A stretch of DNA of 64,000 nt from contig AP025040.1 of assembly GCA_036186865.1 (NCBI GenBank), positions 35,796,397 to 35,860,396 of the forward strand, given 5' to 3'. Origin of the DNA: Eustoma russellianum (lineage: Eukaryota; Streptophyta; Magnoliopsida; Gentianales; Gentianaceae). Shown here piece after piece: positions 1 through 9,066 of this stretch. A program made the translations under genes and the position numbers. The stretch's first letter is position 1. Each line of letters opens with the position of its first letter. The notes under the pieces were generated by a model. That model searched no databases. It was given only the letters and a program-made list of their open reading frames with translations, and was not told the origin of the DNA.

Positions 1-713
1 TAGGTTGTTTATAACCGAACCAGTATAAAATTCTTGGTGCCATTTACTTTCTGTATTTACTTTTCAGTTACTACACTGATTACCCTTCTTGTTCACATTC
101 GTAAAAATAGTTAACGAATTTCAAAAATCACGAAAATTTCCAGAAATATACTCACACGTTCTAGGGTTAATTTGGCACAAGTTTCAACCCTTTTGGATAA
201 GTATAAGTCGATCAAACATCAAAAGTTCTGAGACTAGTACAGTCTGATTGTCAGACTTGCAAAGGTTGAGACTTTGATTGTAGTTGACCTAATTCCCAAA
301 AGAATTTTGCAAAACTGTTTTAACCCACTTAAATATAGTATATAAGGAGTTAGTGGTTAAATTTTCAGAGCTTTTGGACGTTCACACAAATAGCACTAAA
401 TTTTTCAAAACCATCTACCGTTTCTGGCAGATTCGAGCAATCTGAGTACCAACGGTTTTTGAAAGGGGTTAAAGGTTGAATTTTAATTTGAAATTTTTAA
501 GAGACCCTCATAACATCTGAGGCTAAGTTCTCTCAAAATTTCAGAATTTTTGGAGACCTCTAACCTGGTTTTAGAAACGTTTTAATACTGGTTCTGAAAA
601 CAGAATCTGTTTTCAGAAGTTGAATTGTTTTTGGTTCAAACTAATTTTAAAAACCACACTTTCCGCACCACCTATTCAACCCCCCCTTCTAGTGGTGCCT
701 TGCAGATCCTACA
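1..713 (+). repeat. 3' part of a SIRE-type LTR, cut by the window edge
   Basis: This stretch aligns along its length with 24841-25553, the end of a complete SIRE-type solo LTR: both contain the GAACCAGTATAAAA block near the start, the 'ctgaaaacagaatctgttttcag' region and the terminal 'agtggtgc...gatcctaca'. It ends in CA at 713 and no primer-binding site follows, so it is a solo LTR or a truncated copy. The left end lies outside the window, so its TSD (right side would be taaac) cannot be tested. Confidence 0.7.
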
Positions 714-1384
714 TAAACATTTCTTAAAAATGATAAAATATTTGTAAAACATGTTAGTGGATTAAAATTTTTTAGATTTTAAAAGAAAATAAATGTTAGC
801 TTACAAGGTTTTATTGTGAAAACCCTTGTACCATGTTTTTGGTTTTAGGTAATATGTTGGTTAAAAAGTTGCTAAAAATTTTTGAAGATACAAACTTATC
901 AAAGTATTTACAAATCGTTATGGCATATGTAATACTTGTAAGCCATCCAAAGCCATGATAGTAAATACTTAAATCCACCATTGAAATTACACTATCAACC
1001 CTCCATAAGTATTTTTTTAAAGCATTGGTCGGAAGATCGTATACTTGTGGTAGTATATGCTTACTTTACATCTCGATTGAGTTTGGCTTGCTTGATATTT
1101 TGAAATTAGTTGATTCTAGTTTATTTACTTGGGCATGCTTCTTGCTATGAACTAAAATAAATGATTATGTTTTTCTAAAAAGGCTTGAGAATGGGAGTGA
1201 AAAAACCATAGGAACAATCTTTTAAGAAAAATATAATTTGAATGTTTGAATGAAATAACAAGATATTTATTGTATGAGATTATGTTTTCACCATGTCTTT
1301 ATGTTTAAACTTTTAAGAATATTTGAATAGAGGAAAATGAAGTTCGAATGTTTCTCTGGATAAGTTCCTCTTGAGGTTTCTTTG
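714..1384. other. AT-rich stretch without recognised gene
   Basis: No ORF, RNA gene or repeat end was recognised. The sequence is AT-rich with short T and A runs. It is the DNA into which TekA1 inserted and may belong to the same older copia element as 11830-12157, since TekA1 separates them, but nothing coding is visible. Confidence 0.5.
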
Positions 1385-2319
1385 TGTTACACCCCGTGAC
1401 TTTTAAGCACGACTTTCAATACTTAGAGGGCAACCTTAAATACAACTTAATTAATTTTGTAGGTTATGAGACTTAGTCACCTAAAACATAGAAGAATAAG
1501 AAAGAAGGGTTCAAAATAGAATTAAAGGTAATTAAAGAAAATTACCTAAAAGGTCCCTACTAAGAGATAGGGAGTTACACCACTTTTAGTATAACTCCCC
1601 ATCTCAACCTAGGGGACGGTTATTGCACAAAAGAGGAGAGGAAAAAAACGCCTAGGAGGAAGAAAAGGAAGAAGAGAGAGAGAAGAAGAAGAAAGGAAGA
1701 AGAAGAAGGCTAACCTAGGTCCAATTCGTCTCGATTCTAGCACACACTCGTAAGCTTATCTCGATTCTAAGGCAAGTAATCTTTCTATACGCTTTACGAA
1801 AATTTTGATACTTTAGGCCCTATGTTCTTACAAAGAGAAAACATGAATCACACATTAGTATTCTTGTCTTGTCTATCTTAAATGTTTTGTTATACGTAAG
1901 TCTTGTTGCTAATTGTGTAAAGTCTTGTTCTTTGGGCCATATTTATGAAAATAGTTGTGTGGTGCTTCGTTGTTGTCAAGCATGCCCATAAAAGTGTATA
2001 TTTTGATGTGCTTATTGTCTTGCGCTACTCTTATGTTGATTGTCTACACTTAGATGTTGAGAGTAAGTGCAGGAAATTGAGAGATGAGTGATGACCTTGC
2101 TGTAGTCTTGTTGTGTTGGGAAAGTTGATGAGATCTTTTGAAGGTTGTGAATGATTGAAGGCTAGAGTGGATATTGTTAGGCATGGCTAGGCATCAATTC
2201 ATGTTTAGATGTGTGTTAAGTAAGATGAAACTAGATGTTAAGATGGATCTTTAAGTGTTGAAAATGAAAGGGTTGAAGAAGGAGGGTGTTGGAGAGGAAG
2301 TTACTGCAGAAAAACTGCA

Positions 2320-2690
2320 GTTTGGCATCGTCAGAACACTTCGAACGCCTACATTAGGCGCTCTATGTCACATTAGGCGCCTAATGTAGCATTCAATGTG
2401 TCCTGAATGCTTTCCCGTACAGAAAAACTGCAATTTAGAACCGTCAGAACACTTCGAACGCCTACATTAGGCGCTCTATGTCACATTAGGCGCCTAATGT
2501 AGCGTTCAATGTGTCCTGAATCATCCCCGAACACTTCGAACACCTACATAAAGCGCTCTATGTCACATTAGGCGCTTCATGTAGGCGTTCAATGTCTACA
2601 GAACATCCCCGAACACTTCGAACGCCTAGTATAGGCGCTCTAAGTCACTATAGGCGCTTCATGTAGCGTTCCAACTATACTGGAAGTCTC
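2320..2690 (+). repeat. Inverted-repeat cassette in TekA1 5' LTR (four hairpins)
   Basis: Four successive units each have left and right arms about 18-19 nt long. Arms: 2343-2361/2377-2394, 2456-2474/2490-2507, 2538-2556/2572-2590 and about 2620-2638/2654-2671. The first two units contain the perfect 18-bp palindrome ACATTAGGCGCCTAATGT (2370-2387 and 2483-2500). Units are joined by similar spacers containing 'gaacacttcgaac'. The 3' LTR copy is at about 10002-10372. Confidence 0.85.
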
Positions 2691-3040
2691 TTTGACCCTT
2701 TAGGTGCCCTATGTATGTGTTGTAACCTTATACACTTCTTTTGAGCATAAAATGCAAAGGTGTTTGAGTTGTAATTGAGGTGTAGATGGTAAGTTTGATC
2801 AAGTTAGAATAAGATTGAATCTTGAGTGAATTCGTAACAAGAATGGACTTGGAAAGGTACGAACATGGAGTGTTGGAGGTGCAAGACTGTATACTTGATA
2901 TGTACAATGTATGTGTGTGTGTTACATGTTGATACGAAGCTACTTGTGCATCCTGCATCATGACATGGGCACTTGCATTTTATTTGAAATGTGCTTTGCA
3001 AAAGAACAAGAAAGGTTTAAAGTTTTCGAAAGACAAAATG

Positions 3041-3381
3041 GCTGCTGGTTGATCGCAGGGTATAAAAGTCACGTCTGCGAAAGCAGGGTATAAAAGCGTG
3101 ATCTGTGAATCAACAGCAGGGTATAAAGTATGTTATGGGGCCGTGGACCTATCAGCACGGAAAAAAAAAGAAGTATTTTATGGGGCCGTGGACCTTTCAG
3201 CACGGATATATGATATATGTAATGGGGCCGTGGACCTTTCAGCACGGATATATGATATATGTAATGGGGCCGTGGACCTTTCAGCACGGGGTATAAAGTT
3301 ATATGTTATGGGGCCGTGGACCTTTCAGCACGGGGTATAAAGTTATGTTTGCTGTGGACTGATCACCCACAGGGTATAAAG
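3041..3381 (+). promoter_or_regulatory. Tandem hairpin + GGTATAAAG array, candidate core promoter (TekA1 5' LTR)
   Basis: A run of short stem-loops, most followed at once by GGTATAAAG or GGTATAAAAG. Visible stems are CTGC/GCAG (two units, one with a GAAA loop at 3074-3085), CTGT/ACAG, five CCGTG/CACGG units and CTGTGG/CCACAG. Six GGTATAAA boxes are present. Several CCGTG units sit in a 41-bp tandem repeat. Which box, if any, acts as the TATA element is not shown by sequence. The 3' LTR copy lies at 10723-11062. Confidence 0.6.
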
Positions 3382-4145
3382 TTCTGCTACGCGAAGAATA
3401 TGATATGTAAAGTGATGAAATGTTTTGTGAAATGACATGCATGACATGTTTATGAAAGAAGACATATGCATGGGTGTTGTGTGTGATTTTAAAGAAGTAC
3501 ATGCATCATGATACACGGAGCATAAGAATTGACATGCAAGAAACGTGACTAGTTTATGACTTGCTATGTGATACGTTGTTTTAATATATGTTGGTCCTCA
3601 TATCTGTGTACATATATGTGCTTTATCTGCTTTGAGGAACTCTTATTAAGATGCTATTGCTAACCCGAGCACCTTATTTTTGCGCAATGTTTTATACACT
3701 GGTGACTCGACGTGTGTGATTCCGTAAGGTGTATAGACGGGTTACTTGCTGGCGATAATTTCTCTAAGAACAATTACTCTATTCCTTTTCAGGTGAGCCT
3801 GAATATGAGTTGATATTTATCGAGGACGATGGCGAATGGGCTCAATGGGATGACGGACATGGGAATAGATAGATGCTTGACTACTTTCTTTAAGTTTTGG
3901 AAACTCAATGTTATTATGTTGTTCTGGAACTTGTGTTAGCTAGATGACCAAACACCTTTTATTTCCGCTGCATTTTCTGGTTGTATTATTGACGATGAAG
4001 GTTTAGATTTTATGATGTTTCCGCTGATTTATCTTACGTCATGAATGATGTTCGCTTGATCTGCTTTGACGCTTCGTAGTTCTCATAGTAGGCTACGGCG
4101 GGTGCACTGGTTCCGATGACAGCGTCGGGCCAGGGGCGCTACAGG

Positions 4146-4158
4146 TGGTATCAGAGCC
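4146..4158 (+). other. Primer-binding site, tRNA-Met type (TekA1)
   Basis: TGGTATCAGAGCC begins 2 nt after the 5' LTR. It matches the usual plant initiator tRNA-Met 3' complement and marks the start site of minus-strand cDNA synthesis. Confidence 0.95.
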
Positions 4159-4424
4159 TAGCCTTTAGATCTATCTCGGAAACTTAGGTTCATGATTTTT
4201 AGACACCTAAGCTATGATTCTCCTTTAAGGTTGATCTTTAGTTATAAGTGTTGATCTCTTTAGTGGTTAAGTATGATATGGGTTGGGTGTGTGCGAGCGC
4301 GTCTTATTATCTAACTTTGTATTAATAGTTTTACTACACACCTCACCTATTAGTACGCATTCGAGCCTTCAGTAACCTTTTGTACTTACTGAATGCTAAT
4401 GAAATGTTAACCTTTCAGCGAAAT
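4159..4424 (+). other. TekA1 leader between PBS and gag
   Basis: About 270 nt without a long ORF. Just before the gag ATG it contains ACCTTTCAG (acceptor-like, ending at 4418) with a TGCTAAT branch-like motif upstream. A donor-like AACTTAG/GTTCAT lies near 4180-4190. A leader intron is possible but not supported by conservation in TekB. Confidence 0.4.
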
Positions 4425-5499
4425 ATGCCTCCAAGAAGAGATAACACAGGCAACTCTGGCAATGGACAGGAGAACCAGCCACCACAAGTTGTGTTACCCC
4501 AGGTGCTCACTGACGCACTGACGGTGATTGCACAAGGATATGTGCAGCAGCATCAGCCTCCGCCTCCACCACCGCCACAACATAACATCAGGTTCTTTTA
4601 TGGGGAGATGAGAAAGATGAGGGTGCCGGAGTTTGGAGGATGTACGGATCCTGAAGAGGCTCAGCACTGGTTGGCTGAGGTAGAGAAATGTTTTAGGCTA
4701 GTGCAAGTACCGAATAAGATAAAGGTTGAGGTGGCCACACCCCTTCTAAGTGGCAAGGCTGGCGAATGGTGGGAAGGAATGGTGTTGAGAATGACCCCAC
4801 CAATCTCTTGGACACAGTTTTGTGATGTTTTCCTGAAGTACTACGTACCGGAGACTGCAATATTGGACAAGATAAGAGCATTTGACAGATTGGAGCAAGG
4901 AAGGATGACGGTGTCGGAGTATGCAGATCGTTTCCATGCTTTGGGTAAGTTTGCCCCTGCGATCATGTCTGATAATCGTCTTAAGATGACGAAGTTTGAG
5001 AGGGGTTTGGACTCGAGGATACAATCGGCGATAGTGAATGTGGGAATGAAAACTTATGAGGATATGCTAGATGCATGTTTTCGGGTTGAGAGCGATTTTC
5101 GTAGAGTAGCGGCAAGAGCAGCTAGTGTTGGAGGGTCTGATAGAGGCAAGAGGCCAAGGGAGGATGTGAGAGTTGGTGGAAGACCCGGACGTTGGGTCAA
5201 GATTCCGAAGAGAGGCCCAGTTGGAAATTTTCAGAGATTGCCACCCCAGAATCAAGTAGTTCAGCAGGGTATAGGAGTTTGTCCACATTGCAACAGGAAC
5301 CACGTTGGAGAGTGTAGGAAAGTGGCTAGAGCATGTTTCCGATGCGGTCAAGTGGGTCACATGATTAGAGACTGCCCGGAGATGAAGAAAAATAATCCTG
5401 GAGAGGCGGCTCAGCAGCCGAGAGCGAAGCCTAGAGCAAATGCCCGTGTACATCTCATGACGGACACAGATGTGCAGGAGGCTACTGACGTAGTAGCAG
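4425..5499 (+). CDS. gag: TekA1 gag (exon 1 of gag-pol)
   Basis: Nucleocapsid/capsid protein of 358 codons plus one base, which forms the retrotransposon particle and binds its RNA. The start MPPRRD (4425) was chosen because the same methionine context begins gag in TekA2 and TekB. The retrotransposon-gag domain spans about residues 65-170 (DPEEAQHWL to FALGKFAP-like motifs). A proline run precedes it. Two zinc-knuckle-like sites follow: CPHC...H...C near residue 286 and a canonical CX2CX4HX4C (CFRCGQVGHMIRDC) near 304. An unspliced read-through stops at 5510. The last 11 nt of that frame begin with GTACCATT, so I place the exon end at 5499. Spliced onward it continues into protease. Confidence 0.93.
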
Positions 5500-5583
5500 G
5501 TACCATTTAAACTAAGTTTAAATCCTTATTGAATTAAGTATTTACGTGCTTAATCTTTCGTGTATAACTTGATATGGCTTTAG
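5500..5583 (+). other. Putative intron 1 between gag and protease (TekA1)
   Basis: 84 nt beginning GTACCATT and ending GGCTTTAG, T/A-rich, with an in-frame TAA. Removing it joins the gag end (VVAG) directly to the protease start in frame. The TekA2 counterpart (36416-36498) is 83 nt, so unspliced reading would put the two elements in different frame relations, whereas splicing gives the same protein. Confidence 0.8.
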
Positions 5584-7104
5584 GTGCGATTTTAATAAAT
5601 AAGGTACCTGCCAATGTGCTCTTTGATAGCGGCGCGAGCCACTCTTTCGTAGCAAAGAGATTCACTAAATACCTTGGTAGTTCACCTGAATGGTTAGAGA
5701 CTCCGTATCGTGTTCAAGCGGACGGAGATCAAATTATGGTTTCGCATCATCGGTACAGAGGTTATGAATTAGAGTTTGAAGGACAAACATTCTCCGCCAC
5801 CCTGATCCCTATTCAGATGTATGACTTTGACGTGATATTGGAAATGGACTGGATGGCCAAGCATCACGCCAACATTGACTGTCGATTGAAGCAAGTGACA
5901 GTCAAGCGTGCTGAGATGGAAGAGGTAATGTTTCAAGGGGATTCGGAACGAAAGAAGGTACCCAAAAAGGTATATGTGTCCGTCGCACAAGCACGCAAAG
6001 CCTTGAAGAAGGGTGCCGAGGGATTCCTAGTGTATGCCATGGATGTTACTCAGGAGGTACCATCTATTGAGCAAATTCCGGTGGTCAATGAATTCCTTGA
6101 TGTGTTTCCGGAAGATTTACCAGGAGTACCACCCCCGAGAGAAGTCGAATTTGAGATCAACTTGATTCCAGGGACAGAACCTATTTCTAAAGCTCCTTAT
6201 AGAATGGCTCCGGCAGAATTGAGAGAGTTGAAGGAACAACTGCAGGAGTTATTGGACAAGAAGTTTATCCGTCCTAGTGTATCGCCCTGGGGAGCACCTG
6301 TTTTGTTTGTAAAGAAGAAAGATGGTAGCATGAGGCTTTGTATCGATTATAGAGAGTTGAATAAAGTTACCATCAAGAATAAGTATCCCCTTCCACGAAT
6401 TGAGGATTTGTTTGATCAACTCAAGGGCGCCAAGATTTTCTCTAAAATTGATCTCCGATCAGGGTATCATCAGTTGCGAGTGAAGGCCGAAGACATCGCG
6501 AAGACAGCCTTCCGCACAAGATATGGCCACTATGAATTTTTAGTGATGCCATTTGGATTGACAAATGCCCCTGCGGCTTTTATGGATCTTATGAATACCG
6601 TCTTTCGAGAACAGTTGGATAAGTTTGTAGTGGTATTCATAGATGATATTCTTGTGTACTCTCCTGACGAGCAAACTCACACTGAGCATTTGAGAACCGT
6701 ACTAGGCATTTTGAGGCAGAAACAACTTTATGCAAAGTTTAGCAAGTGTGAGTTTTGGTTAAGAAGTGTGGCTTTCTTAGGTCATGTGATATCAGAAGAG
6801 GGGATTGCTGTTGACCCGAAGAAGGTGGAAGCCATAACTGAATGGCCTAGACCTACCAATGTCACCGAAGTGCGAAGTTTCTTGGGTCTAGCAGGTTATT
6901 ACAGAAAATTTGTTGAGGGATTCTCGAGAATTGCCGTACCTCTCAGTCGCCTTACTCAAAAGAAGTCCAAGTTTGAGTGGACGGCGGAATGCGAGCAAAG
7001 TTTCACGGAGCTTAAGAAGAGATTAACGACAGCTCCAGTATTGGCTCAACCCTCTGGAACGGATGGATTTGTAATTTATAGTGATGCGTCAAAGAACGGG
7101 TTAG
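5584..7104 (+). CDS. pol: TekA1 pol exon 2: protease, reverse transcriptase, start of RNase H
   Basis: 1,521 nt in frame with exon 1 after intron removal. The aspartic protease has the active-site motif LFDSGASHSF about 13 codons in. RT has VKKKDGSMRLCIDYRELN (from about 6310) and the catalytic FIDD (6636-6647). The exon ends just after YSDAS, whose Asp (7083-7085) is the first catalytic residue of RNase H; the remaining RNase H residues lie in exon 3. The reading frame is fully open. Compared with TekA2, the protease half differs at many sites while the RT half is almost identical. The product converts element RNA to DNA inside the particle. Confidence 0.93.
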
Positions 7105-7174
7105 GTACGTAAATTATAGTATAAGGTTATGATCTTGTATACTCATTAAGTTTAGACTAACACCTTGTTTGTAG
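7105..7174 (+). other. Putative intron 2 inside RNase H (TekA1)
   Basis: 70 nt with a strong donor AG/GTACGTAA, a plant-type branch-like CTAAC (7157-7161), a T-rich stretch and acceptor TTTGTAG/GT. Its removal joins ...SKNGLG to CVLMQNE... exactly as in intact RNase H domains of the family. Its length is not a multiple of three, and the two flanking ORFs are in different frames, so an intact enzyme needs its removal. TekA2 has the same 70-nt intron (38020-38089) and TekB a 72-nt one at the same codon. Confidence 0.88.
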
Positions 7175-9021
7175 GTTGTGTTTTAATGCAAAACGAACGA
7201 GTCATCGCGTATGCCTCAAGACAGCTAAAGCCTTATGAACAAAACTATCCCACACATGATCTTGAACTTGCCGCGGTTGTGTTCGCCTTGAAGATTTGGC
7301 GGCATTATTTGTATGGAGAGAAGTGCGCGGTATTCACGGATCATAAGAGTCTAAAGTATTTGTTCTCACAGAAGGAATTGAATATGAGGCAGCGAAGATG
7401 GTTGGAATTGCTAAAAGACTATGACCTAACTATTCATTATCACCCGGGAAAGGCTAATAAGGTAGCCGACGCCTTAAGTAGGAAATCCAGCCATGCGAGG
7501 CAATCACCACTAGAGAGAGAGATTGAGGAATTTGGTTTGGATTTGGTGGAATCCACGGTGAATGTCCTGACAGCATTGACTATCACACCGAGTTTGATTG
7601 ATAGGATAAAGGAGGCACAGAAGAAAGATAAGGCTTTAAGTGAGATAATGGAAAGGGTGAAACATAGTCAAGTTGAAGGATTTCGGATCAAGGAGGATGG
7701 GAGCTTATGGTTTAGGGAAAGATTATGCGTGCCAGATGTAGACAAACTTAGGAAGGAAGTTTTGCAGGAAGCTCATAATTCGAGGTTATCAATACAACCC
7801 GGTAGCACCAAGATGTATAGAGATCTCAAGCGATACTATTGGTGGTCTGGGATGAAAAGACATATTGCGGAATTCATAGAGAGGTGTTTGGTGTGTCAAC
7901 AAGTCAAGGCGGAACACCAACGGCCCGGTGGATTGTTGATGCCGTTGGAAATCCCAGAATGGAAATGTGAACATGTCACAATGGATTTTGTAGCTGGTTT
8001 ACCAAAGACAAGAAGTGGATGTGACATGATTTGGGTTATTGTAGATCGTTTAACAAAGTCTGCCCATTTCCTACCCGTTTCAAGTGAAGCACCTCTTGAC
8101 AAATTAGTGAGCTTATATATGGACAATATTGTTAGCTTGCATGGAGTCCCGGTGAGTATAGTGTCTGATCGAGATGCACGGTTCACTTCTAAGTTTTGGA
8201 CAGCATTTCATGAAGCCATGGGTACAGAGTTAAGGTTGAGTACGGCGTATCATCCCCAAACCGATGGACAGTCCGAGCGGACTATTCAAACCTTGGAAGA
8301 TATGCTAAGGGCTTGTGTGTTGGATTTCAAAGGGAGTTGGGACGGAATGGTGAAGTTGATGGAGTTCTCTTATAACAATAGTTACCACAGTGCAATTGAC
8401 ATGGCTCCTTTTGAAGCTTTGTACGGAAGGAAATGTAGGTCCCCGGTTTATTGGGACGAAGTGGGCATGAGGACCATCACGGGACCTGAGCTATTGGAGA
8501 AAACGCTAGATAAGGTGAAAATCATCCGGGAAAGACTCAAGACGGCTCAGGATCGCAGCAGGAGTTGGGCAGATTCCAAACGACGACCATTGGATTTTGA
8601 TGTGGGTGAAAAAGTTTATTTGAAGGTATCACCTACCAAGGGTGTCATGAGGTTTGGAGTAAAAGGCAAGTTAAGCCCTCGTTTTATTGGTCCTTATGAA
8701 ATACTTGAGAAGGTAGGAGCTTTGGCATATAGGTTGGCATTACCTCCGGCGTTGGCACAAGTTCACAATGTATTCCACGTGTCACAATTAAGAAAGTACG
8801 TGGCGGATCCAAGTCATGTACTTGAAGCTCAACCTTTGGAACTCAAGGAAGATGTTACATATGAGGAGGTACCCGTGAAAATTGTGGACCGAAAGGATCA
8901 AGTGTTGAGGAAGCGAGTGATTCCTTATGTAAAGGTCCAATGGAGCAATCACACGGAACGTGAAGCCACTTGGGAGCTCGAAGAACAAATGCGGGAGAAG
9001 TATCCTCAGCTCTTCGACTAA
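7175..9021 (+). CDS. pol: TekA1 pol exon 3: RNase H, integrase, chromodomain
   Basis: 1,847 nt. The three exons total 4,443 nt, giving 1,480 codons and a stop. RNase H continues with DLELAA, FTDHKS and VADALSR motifs. Integrase has the N-terminal zinc finger (AHNS...CLVCQQ), but the second His is Gln (codon CAA 7795-7797; TekA2 has CAC). The catalytic D-D-E set is visible in TMDFV, VSDRDARF and GQSERT. The C-terminal 55 or so residues (VKIVDRKDQVLRKR...EATWELEEQM) form a chromodomain like those of Tekay chromoviruses, which are thought to direct insertion to modified heterochromatin. The reading frame is open to TAA at 9019-9021. Confidence 0.93.
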
Positions 9022-9028
9022 GGTACGT

Positions 9029-9048
9029 AAGTTTCGAGGACGAAACTT
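9029..9048 (+). other. 8-bp stem, AGGA-loop hairpin after pol (TekA1)
   Basis: AAGTTTCGAGGACGAAACTT forms a perfect 8-bp stem with an AGGA loop just past the pol stop and before the polypurine tract. TekA2 has an identical copy (39943-39962) and TekB a partly kept one. The core TTCGAGGACGAA is common before the PPT in plant gypsy elements. Confidence 0.7.
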
Positions 9049-9053
9049 TTTGT

Positions 9054-9066
9054 AAGGGGGGAGGAA
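9054..9066 (+). other. Polypurine tract of TekA1
   Basis: AAGGGGGGAGGAA lies directly before the 3' LTR and primes plus-strand DNA synthesis in this class of element. Confidence 0.93.

Larger units (their letters stand above)
1385..4143 (+). repeat. TekA1 5' LTR
   Basis: 2,759-bp direct repeat, starting TGTTACACC and ending GCGCTACA, matching 9067-11824. In order it contains a GA-rich tract (about 1630-1712), an inverted-repeat cassette (2320-2690), the hairpin/GGTATAAAG array (3041-3381), and a conserved end with the PBS directly after it. Short ORFs across the GGGGCCGTGG repeats are repeat artefacts. Confidence 0.97.

Noticed and set aside
3098..3340. Overlapping ORFs reading MGPWTFQHG repeats (also at 10780-11021, 34062-34256, 41627-41821 and antisense)
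   Set aside because: They are translations of the tandem hairpin repeats. They are open in several frames because the unit repeats, with no independent coding signal.
3041..3381. CRISPR-like array (regular short repeats with spacers)
   Set aside because: Units are imperfect, spacers are themselves near-identical, there are no cas genes, and the context is a plant LTR.
4146..4158. tRNA genes suggested by tRNA-Met-like matches
   Set aside because: Only 12-13 nt match, each next to an LTR. These are primer-binding sites. The SINE at 63661 is also only tRNA-derived and cannot fold as a full tRNA.
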